From positions 353,558 to 417,557 of the forward strand of contig CACVBU010000600.1 in NCBI GenBank assembly GCA_902728285.1: DNA of 64,000 bases. The letters are read 5' to 3'. Position numbers and translations under genes: made by a program. This document shows positions 55,965-64,000 of this stretch, piece by piece (the stretch's first letter is position 1; the number at the start of each line of letters is the position of its first letter). The notes under the pieces were generated by a model, which was given only the letters and a program-made list of their open reading frames with translations, was not told where the DNA came from and searched no databases. The stretch comes from Clytia hemisphaerica. Lineage: Eukaryota; Cnidaria; Hydrozoa; Leptothecata; Clytiidae.

Positions 55965-58406
55965 TTTGTTGCATTGTCAAGAGCACAACCGCACAGATTT
56001 TATTTGACGTCAATTATCTTTGACTCTATTTTTTTTAGCGTTGATGACATTTTTTAGTTGTGTTTTCAACGACGCGAATAAAAATATAAACTTTGGATTT
56101 AATCAACGATCTTGGATTGTCGTCATAGTTACTTTTCTCTGTGTTGATCGTTCGATGAATAGAATTGCTATCCGCCGTCACCGGTCGGAATATGTTTTCG
56201 GCATGTGATTTTCACGGTAGTTTTCAGGCTCTCAAAAAAAACACGCAAAATTGGTTATAAAAAGGCTTAACATGTGCTAATGCATCACTGAAAGCCCTTC
56301 TCTCTTACACGGACAGTTGAAATACCAAACTAATCGAAATTATTCGAATAATTAAAAAAGTTTAAATAACAAATATTTTGCTCGCTATTGTAAAAAGTTC
56401 TTGAATCTCTTTAGAATCCCTTCTAGCCTTACTAACATTGGGACAAAACTGTGAATTTTTTCAAAATTTCGAATTTTTTAAATAGCTGTAGTTCCAAACT
56501 CGCATTTTTCATTATTCTAGATGGAGGGAGATAATCATCCCCTCAGCTGAAAAAGGCTCATTTTGATAAAAAAAGATTGTTAAGAAAGAAATAATGAGAA
56601 AAATTGGACTCCTCTTGTAAAATAATAAAGGCTGCCTTGTAAAAATCTTTAAATTATTTAAACCATTTTTTAAAGAAATTTGTAGAAAATTGAGAAAAAT
56701 GATAAAAATCGAACAGTGTGTTCGTAGCTTTAGTAACAATTGGGTCTACGTGAAAAAAAATGGGGACAAAAAATCGAAAAAATTGTTTTCAACTGCCTTT
56801 AATATGAATATTTTTTTATCAGAAATAAAAATTTATATAAAAAAAGGGAAAAAATCTTTATTTTGAGAAAAAGGAGGGCGAAATAAATAATTATTACTAG
56901 AAATGCACAAAAAAACTATACATCTTTGGGACCCTTCTTCTTCTTCTTTTTGGGGACTAAATTTTGTCTCATTATTTTTTCATATCGTGTTTGCATTTGT
57001 GTTTCAAAGTCTGTGTTTTCAATATTTTTAATTAAGAGATTTGGAGAGATATTGTATAAAAAGTTCGCTTTCCTATGTAGGTTAGTTATTAGCTCGCTGG
57101 TTATTCCAAGTTATGAAAATGAAATTGTAACGGATTTTGCGAATTTGAAAGATCATATATGTTGATAAACGTATTCTAAAAACTGATTATTTTTACAAGT
57201 TTTTTTTCTCGTTATATTTCATTATTTTGACTGAATTTGATTATTCTTTTTAGGTTTGTTATTGAAATGTTATTAGTTTAAAACCAAGATTTGTTTGCCA
57301 GTTTTAGGTTTTGATTTATTTTGAGTTGTAGCTTGGACAAATCGTTTGGTCAATTTTGAAACCTTACAGGCTCCAGCCCCATTTTCGAAATTTATACGAT
57401 TCATTTCAGTTTCACAATGGAATTTCTCTCCACCAGACTATTCTCTAAAAATATAATTACACCCCTGTCTCAGTGGCCCGGTTACCAGATTATTTAAAGC
57501 CAAAAATGAAGTTTCTTGCACCAAGAAAAAGTTGTTTTTTATTTTATTTTTAGTTGAATTTTATTCTGAGAAAGTAAAATGCTGCTCTATGATTTGTTAA
57601 AGTTGGAGCGTTCGTTGAAAATGGTAAGCGAAACAAAAGTAGTTCACACTTGAAGTTAATGGACTGTAAACATTCCCAAAACGAGGCTTAAGATTTTTTT
57701 GTTCTTAATTTGTTCTTGGAACTCTTTCAATCTTCAGATTGTTGTTCTGCTTGGAATCCAATTGTTTTTATCAAATTGTTTTTATCAAAAAAGGTAACAT
57801 CTAATGCCACGGTTACTAAGAACAGAGGTTAGCATTGAGATGTTGTTGTTTCAAGTCCTTTGATCAATGTTTGTTTAGTCAGTTTTAATCCCTTTTGGAA
57901 AATTCGTTAATTTTAGGTTACATTTTTAAGGTGCTACTGAGATGTAACTTTCGTAAGTGATGAAAATATTGGATAGTTTAGAAATTGTTTTGTATTGGAA
58001 GGTTTTAAAATATTATACTTCTTTAGTGAATTCCCGGGGGTAGGGGTACTAGGAGTGAATTCTATAATTTGTGGATCTTGAACCATTTTGGCTCATTGCA
58101 GATAAAATATAACAAAATGATTTTATTCAAAGTTACCTTTAGGGAATTGGTATTTATGGAACTAATTTTGGCGAACAGTAGAAATCCCCCCCCCCAAAAA
58201 AAATTAGTTTAAAATTTTTATCTTAGCGATGACTAATTTTCAGATTATCAAAATTAGAGAGTAAAAACAACAACATCTTTCTGGTCAAAATTTTATTCTG
58301 AATAATCTCTTTATAAATTTCTATGTGTTTTACATTTAGATCCAATTTTTTCTTGAAAAAGGAAATCTGACCGAATTTCAGCGAAAATTCTTTTCAAAAA
58401 AATTAT
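55965..58406. other. Region between the ORF1-like gene and the coiled-coil gene
   Basis: 2.4 kb of AT-rich sequence with long A and T runs (56700-56960). I see no exon, RNA gene or clear repeat element. The two flanking genes are divergent, so promoters of both may lie here. Confidence 0.55.
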
Positions 58407-61400
58407 ATGGATCATCAACACCCTGTCGCATTATCAACAAATTCATCAACAACAAAAACAAAATTCATTAACAACAATAACGAAAGCCTCGACAAAGCAT
58501 ACACCAATCATGATGATGAAGACCAGAATTTATTTTTCATGTCATCCGCCGCGGCCACGGGTGTCCGCCAAGGAAGTGGTCACGTAACTCCAGAAGATCT
58601 TAAAAATAAACTAATGGAGTATAAAAACCAGTTAGATCTGGTCAAAAATATGTTTTCACATAATAACACCCTTAACGCTGGTATAGATGGTGGAAAAAGT
58701 TTGGCGGAAAGCTTAAAATCTTTCAATGGCGGACATGATGTTAGTCAAAAACAATTTATTAATACAGACACTGGTTTTTCTGATGAAAATCATAATTTTA
58801 TTCCAGGAGCTGTAGATAGATTTACAGACTCAGGAAAGAATCAAGAAATTGATTTTCAGTTAGAATCTGCTAATACTGGTAGTCAAATTGGCAAAATATA
58901 TGGTCCTAAAAATAGTGCCTTCGATACAAACCAAATGACGTATAATAAAAGAAATAAAGAGACTGTTTTTAATAATCAAAACGGTCTAAATACGGAAAGT
59001 TTTTTAACTCCTCCGGAAGAGGATACTTACGGAACTGAGAACAGCGGAATGAGCCATGATGATCCGGAAATGACAGACACGGAAGTTGGAAATACGATAT
59101 TTCCGGACTTTGAACTTGATGAAGAAAGCTCTTCAGAAGTGGTTTCTGAAGTGAAAAATGAGAATGGAATTGATATTACAGATGCTCCAATACTGACACA
59201 GGATCAAATACCAAGATTTGAGGATAACCAAAAAAGAAAATTTTCAAAAGATCAAACTTTATCAAAAGTGAAAGTCAAGAATTCGACCACAACTCAAAAA
59301 GGCGCGCCTACAACAACGATCACACCCAGTAATAAAAAAGAGACATTAAAGCACAAAGTGAGTGGAATAAAGCCACCTAAATTAAGGATCCCTACTCCAA
59401 CCTTCCGTAAATCCTCTAACTCTACAAGCAGCAAGCAGGCAGGTACTGATAGCTGTGTCAGTGATGTAGAAGCGAGTGGAAGCACACGAATACCAAGGAA
59501 GCGTCTTGGAGGGAGTTCTACCTCCTCAGTTAAGAACTCTCCCAAAAAGACTTCCTATAGAATAGACTATACCACAAGCAAGGACCAAACTACAGATAAT
59601 TCAAAGTTTACTATAAAAAAGAACTCTAATTTGAATAATAAGCCAAACAAAAGAAATACTTCCTCAGGAGAGCAGCAACAATCTAATGTTACAAACAGAC
59701 CAAAAAGCGCCAGTAAAGCCAATCGTCGATTGCCAACGTCGGCTGGGAATACTCGACCACAATCATCAAATCCGATCTCTATTCCGAAACCCAGTTTGAA
59801 ATATGAGCGTTCCGATTCGGAATTATCGTCTTGCTCAAATGCTTCTTCCTATATAACGGGTAAGAATTGGAAGATTTATAATTTATTATTATCCATATAG
59901 CGGTCATTAAGTAAGCCATTAAAGATTCGAACCGCGGGCGGTATTTAAAGGATTTATGACTCAAATAGTCATACCCGCGCTGAGAAAACTAAGGCGTCGC
60001 GCTTCAGAGGGCTGAAATATCATTAACCGCCCTGGTTATAGGGCGATAACGTCATTTGCGGCCCGCTCGGAACTTTATTGAAGTCGTTGCATTGAAGCGA
60101 AAAGATTAAACTTCAGAACGTCAGAAAAAAAACACTTTTTGGTCATTTGCGGCCCGCTCGCAAGGGTACTCAAAACTTGTTAAAGTCATTGCATTGAAGC
60201 GAAAAGACTTGGCTGACGCTAGAAAAAAACATTGTTTGAATGTCTGATATGGATAATAATAGTAATAGCGTTAAGTTTTCGTTCGTTGTTGTCATTAATT
60301 CTGCCCTTGCAGTTTGATTATTAGCCCACTAGTGCCATTTGCGCCCTCCGCTTCGCGTCGGGCCCAAATGACACTCTCGGGCTAATAATCAAACTGAACG
60401 GGCAGAAAATAACAACAACGACCTCAAACTGAACGCTATTGTTATAGTATAAATGTTTTTTATTAAAACACTTGTCTTTATTAGAGAATATATGATTGTT
60501 TTAAGAGCCTGCCTAAAAAGCATCCAATTTCTACTTTCAGTCTGAAAACACTATTATTTTCCAATTATGTCTATGAGAAGGGCTCAAAATATGGCACAAC
60601 TTGGAAAATAGAAACTCAAGCATTCTAGGTCCCTCTAAATTGTGTTGACTTCAACTCCAAATTTTTCTAAAAAATGTACGTTTCTTTTTAGATCGTGGAG
60701 GGGCTTTCCATTCGGATTTGGATACCAAACCACCAAGAACAAGATTCACAAAGCAAAGGTGAGAATGAACGAATGGTGGATTCCTTTTGTTTTACAAAAT
60801 TTCCATTTTAGCTCAGGGAAGAATTCTAGAAAAGAAAAAAGAGCATACTTCTGACTTTCATATTATAACTGTCTTTCCGAGTAGCCTTTAAGTGCGGAGC
60901 ATTCGGGTAAAGATGCTCAATATTGTGAATTCAGTCCGTGAATTATGAATTTTCATCTAATTTATTTTCGATTCAAAATTACCCTTACCTATTTCATAGA
61001 ATTCGTTTTTTAGTACATAATTTTTTACATCGCTGCTGTATCTGTTTTTTACGTACGGTTAAGCACACTTTTTGCGAATTGAGATATAGACACCAGCAAT
61101 GGAAAAAAGTCACATCTTCCAAGTCAATTGAATGATAGCAAAAAATTATAATCTTTTCTGAAGGGAAATATGCACTTTTATGTGCATTTTTTCCACTGTA
61201 ATAAGCGTAAAAATTTTTCAAGACAATTTCATCTTATCTTTAAAGTAATTTAATTTCAGGAAAGCGGTCGGTCGCTCACGGAGCTCTGTGGAATCATCAA
61301 AGGAATTAAAAGCCATGTACGAAGAAAAATACAAATCGTTGCGTGACGAAATGGAAAAGAAGATCCATCTTCAGGATTTATCTTCCAGTCTTAAGGAACA

Positions 61401-63595
61401 ATACTTTGATACTTGGCGGAACGATTTAGAAACGAAATGTAATCGTTACGAACAGCATATAAATGACTTGGAACAAAAATCACGTGATCATTCAACAGAA
61501 TCGAATCAGTTTGAATTGAAATACACGAAATTGGAATTTCAAAATTCGTTTTTGTGTAACGAATATAATCGCTTGAAAAATGAGAAAACGGAGATTGAAC
61601 GAGAATTAACGAGATGTCAAGAAATGCTCAACCAATCATATAGGTTGGTCATTTTAACACAACTCTTTACTTTTAGACTGTTTTCACACGCTACGGTTCC
61701 GTTTCACTCCGAAATGAAATGAAACCATCCTATTGATTAAATTCTAGTTTTACGTCAGTTCCAACCAATAGAATGGCTTCATTTCGTTACGGAGCGAAAT
61801 CGAACCGTTATGTGTGAACATGGTCTTAACCCTACTCTTATCAGTATTCTTTTGCAGACCAACTTAAATTTAGCCCCCCCCCTCTTATCACTTTGACGCG
61901 CATTTTCAAATGATGACGTCGATTTGCAGCCTTAGGAATTACAATGTTATTTTTCAAATCTTTTATTTTGTCATTTTTTTCAGTGTCCAAAAGGAGGTTA
62001 AGAAATGCTTGGAACAGGTCAAAGATAACGAGGTTTGTACAAAGATTTTATCATTTTACCTTGAAACTACACCACAAGGGCTATTGCCAAAAAAATTTTC
62101 GTCCAGAATTCATGGTATGCACCATTACAACGTCTTCCACGGACCCAACAGCTGATTGGTTGAAAGTGACGTATTGACTTATTTTACGTCACTTGCGACT
62201 TACCAATCAGCTATTAGGCCCGTAATATAATATTAGAAGACATTGCAATGGTGCATATCGTGAATAGGCATTTAATTGTCTTCTAAACCGTAGAATCTCT
62301 ATCTTTTATTGACCCTAGGGAATTTTTTTTATTCTCATTAAAAGTGATTTTAGAATGAAGAATACGCTCTTGTTGAAATGCATAAAATAACTGGCAACCT
62401 CGTTTTCAAAGTTTCGTCGCCAAGGCAACTACAACGTCGTCAGACAGAATTAAAGCTTGCAAGCGTTTGTGGTTTTGTATCAAAATTGAAAACGGTCTCT
62501 TTGGAAAATATTTTACGTGCGTAAATGTCGTTTGAAGTGATTGTGTTATTTGAAAACGACGTCCACAACTCGGTTGATTTATCTCGAGAAGAATGTATAC
62601 ACCTTTTCAACCGTAGTCGCGCGATCAGACGCGTGCCACTTAATTATTTAATTATCCCCCTAAACTCGATTCAATCCTTTTTTGACACATTTTTCTATCG
62701 TCTATAGGTGCGAAAAAAGGATCGGGACGGTTTTAGTGGGATAAAGCGGACAAAAAAATGCCCACGCAGCAATTGGCGGCTACGGTCGAAAAGGTATATT
62801 CAGATATACACGGACCGGTTACTAACTCTCAGACAGATAAAGAAGACCTATTTAAGAAGGTATATTTTGAAAAGTTTTTCTTCATTCTTCATCACTAGGT
62901 CTCATTAAGCAAGAAATTGAAAGAAGTGCAAACAGAAAACGAGGGTTTGAAACATGACCTTGAAACATTGAAAGCTCTTTGCATGGAGAATGACGAAAGA
63001 GTCAAATATTATCAACAAATGGAAAGGAGGCTACAAGAATGTATGAATGGTGCTATGTTACAGGTATAACTTTCAGCACTTGTATGCGTCATCGGATTAT
63101 AAACTACTCCAGTCTAGTTATCAAACGCCACAATCATTTTCTCGATAAAGACAAAGAGGATTTCATACTTAAAGGTTTTATTTTTTCATAAGTTACCGTT
63201 TCATATCAGAAACATGTTTCATATTGGGATGCCTATTGTTATAGCGTGCTGATATAAACAAAAAATGTTTTTCTTTTCCTCTTTCTGACCAATCTTGCTC
63301 CACACCCGTGTCAATTCAATATTAAAAAGTTTGTGAATTAAAATTGATGAGTAAGCAAACGATACCACTCTTATTTAAAAACCTTTAAAATGTAAAGGTT
63401 TTGCACTTTTCATTTCCCAAGCCTTAATTTCCAAACTTTGTATGTTGGGTATAATTTTATTTTTCTAAAATTTAAAGCTTGGATTTTCAGGCTAGAATGT
63501 AAGTTAACAAGTTTCTTCTGCTGTTTTGACAGATTGCAAATCTGGAGAAAGAAACAATGCAATCGAATGTTCATCATAAAATGGAATTCCAAAAG
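58407..63595 (+). CDS. Coiled-coil protein with long disordered N-terminus (partial, runs off the window)
   Basis: Exons that join in phase: 58407-59859, 60692-60758, 61260-61643, 61984-62032. Then an uncertain exon starts at 62354 (acceptor TTTTAG, end unclear). Further exons in one frame are 62737-62859, 62899-63063 and 63533-63595. The first exon (about 485 aa) is rich in Asn, Ser, Thr and Lys with basic, Pro-containing patches (KPPKLRIPTPTFR, GSTRIPRKRLGGSS). Such patches resemble microtubule-binding regions, but this is only a resemblance. Later exons form a long coiled coil (MYEEKYKSLRDEMEKK, EFQNSFLCNEYNRLKNEK, LKHDLETLKALCMEN). I do not recognise the family; a cytoskeletal or centrosomal role is a guess. 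More exons likely follow beyond 64000. Confidence 0.65.
60050..60235 (+). repeat. Direct repeat of ~90 bp in intron 1 of the coiled-coil gene
   Basis: GTCATTTGCGGCCCGCTCG...GTCGTTGCATTGAAGCGAAAAGA occurs twice in a row with small differences (first copy from about 60052, second from about 60143). Confidence 0.75.
60264..60440. mobile_element. Short inverted-repeat element
   Basis: AATAGCGTT...GTTGTTGT...TCTGCCC...TTTGATTATTAGCCC pairs with its inverse up to AACGCTATT at 60440. The loop is CACTAGTGCC and flanking bases. Confidence 0.75.
61675..61830. repeat. Inverted repeat in an intron of the coiled-coil gene
   Basis: TTCACACGCTACGGTTCCGT and ATTTCGTTACGGAGCGAAAT-GAACCGTTATGTGTGAA pair imperfectly around GGTTTCAT / ATGGCTTCAT. 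About 150 bp, MITE-like. Confidence 0.6.
62108..62265 (+). mobile_element. Small palindromic MITE, copy 2 (complete)
   Basis: ATTCATGGTATGCACCATTA...GTCTTC is inverted as GAAGACATTGCAATGGTGCA...GAAT. The interior CAACAGCTGATTGG / CCAATCAGCTATT also pairs. Same family as 25862-25988. Confidence 0.8.
63170..63412 (-). mobile_element. AAAGGTT-ended MITE, copy 3 (inverted)
   Basis: Starts CTTAAAGGTTTTATTTTTTC and ends TTTAAAAACCTTTAAAATG on the plus strand. Its reverse complement has TATCGTTTGCTTACTCATCA and matches the copy at 31868 along most of its length. It lies in an intron of the coiled-coil gene. Confidence 0.75.
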
Positions 63596-64000
63596 GTTTG
63601 TTACATATGTTAGGTATTTCAAATGATATCATTCTTGAATGAAAAAAACTTAATTTTAATCATTGTACAGCTTTAGCTCAGATTATGGACCCGACATACG
63701 CTTAGTAACTATCCCCGCAATTTCAAGGACGGCAGAGTCACTAAAGCGTAGTTTTGATCCGCAATATCTAGGGCTTGACGGCATATTCAATCAATAGGAT
63801 CTAGACAAATCGAAACCTGTCTCCCTCGCAGAAAAACACCGATATATAAACTCGATAATATGTTCTTTCAAAAAGTAGCAGACCAAAATGTTTCGAAAAT
63901 TTTTCAAGTTTTAAGTTGTTTAATACTGTTTTAAGTTTGCCCCTGCAAACGCAACCCGCTCTCCACTCTCCGAGAGGGCGTTAAGTATCGGAGTTTCTCT
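63596..64000 (+). other. Window edge: presumed intron of the coiled-coil gene
   Basis: Follows the donor AAAAG|GTTTG at 63596. No further exon recognised before the window ends. Confidence 0.5.

Noticed and set aside
1..64000. Bacterial or symbiont contamination
   Set aside because: Spliced genes with consistent GT-AG introns, SINEs, Penelope elements and MITEs occur throughout; no operons or prokaryotic genes were seen.

Overview
This is nuclear DNA of an animal, most likely a marine or early-branching invertebrate; I cannot name the species. It is AT-rich (estimated by eye), with spliced genes (GT-AG introns), the standard genetic code and a very dense load of small inverted-repeat transposons. 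Two genes are clear orthologues of animal enzymes. I found no operons or prokaryotic signals.

Layout. (1) 1816-25311, + strand: a 15-exon gene for peroxisomal multifunctional enzyme type 2 (HSD17B4/MFE-2). Joined across all introns, the exons give 1013 codons plus a stop with no phase conflict. Order: short-chain dehydrogenase, 2-enoyl-CoA hydratase 2, then THREE tandem SCP2 sterol-carrier domains instead of the single one in vertebrates, and a C-terminal SKL peroxisomal signal. Its introns hold most of the mobile DNA in the left half. (2) 12255-18242, inside intron 8 and antisense: a ~6 kb DNA transposon with ~375-380 bp terminal inverted repeats and an apparent 3-bp target duplication. It encodes a large protein with Cys-rich zinc modules, an XPG/FEN1-like (PIN-fold) nuclease motif set and a C-terminal CXC domain, probably an Academ-type element. 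This copy carries two frame breaks. (3) 25312-34368: gene-poor, many MITEs, possibly a 5' non-coding exon of the next gene. (4) 34387-42917, + strand: a 10-exon, 684-aa retinol saturase/carotenoid isomerase-like flavoprotein. (5) 44923-45564, - strand: single-exon membrane RING-H2 E3 ligase-like protein. (6) 45565-54926: no convincing gene, several MITEs. (7) 54927-55964, - strand: intact ORF for a PHD-finger plus coiled-coil plus RRM-like protein resembling a LINE ORF1, with no reverse transcriptase next to it. (8) 58407-63595, + strand, running off the right edge: a low-complexity N-terminus followed by coiled-coil exons, family not recognised.

Mobile DNA. I see a Penelope-like retroelement 3' end (GIY-YIG endonuclease), two copies of a tRNA-derived SINE, two ~690-bp near-palindromic foldback elements of one family, several TA-flanked MITEs, MITEs with 8-9 bp duplications, and two members of an unusual group with CCAGGGGG ends and 5-bp duplications. 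Their internal arrays of palindromes resemble the palindromes next to their own termini; one array has an almost exact 52-bp period. Together with the triplicated SCP2 domain and the XPG-nuclease transposon, that group is the most interesting content of the window.

The host genes look like independent housekeeping genes. HSD17B4 and the RetSat-like gene are both lipid/isoprenoid enzymes, but I see no evidence that they are co-regulated.
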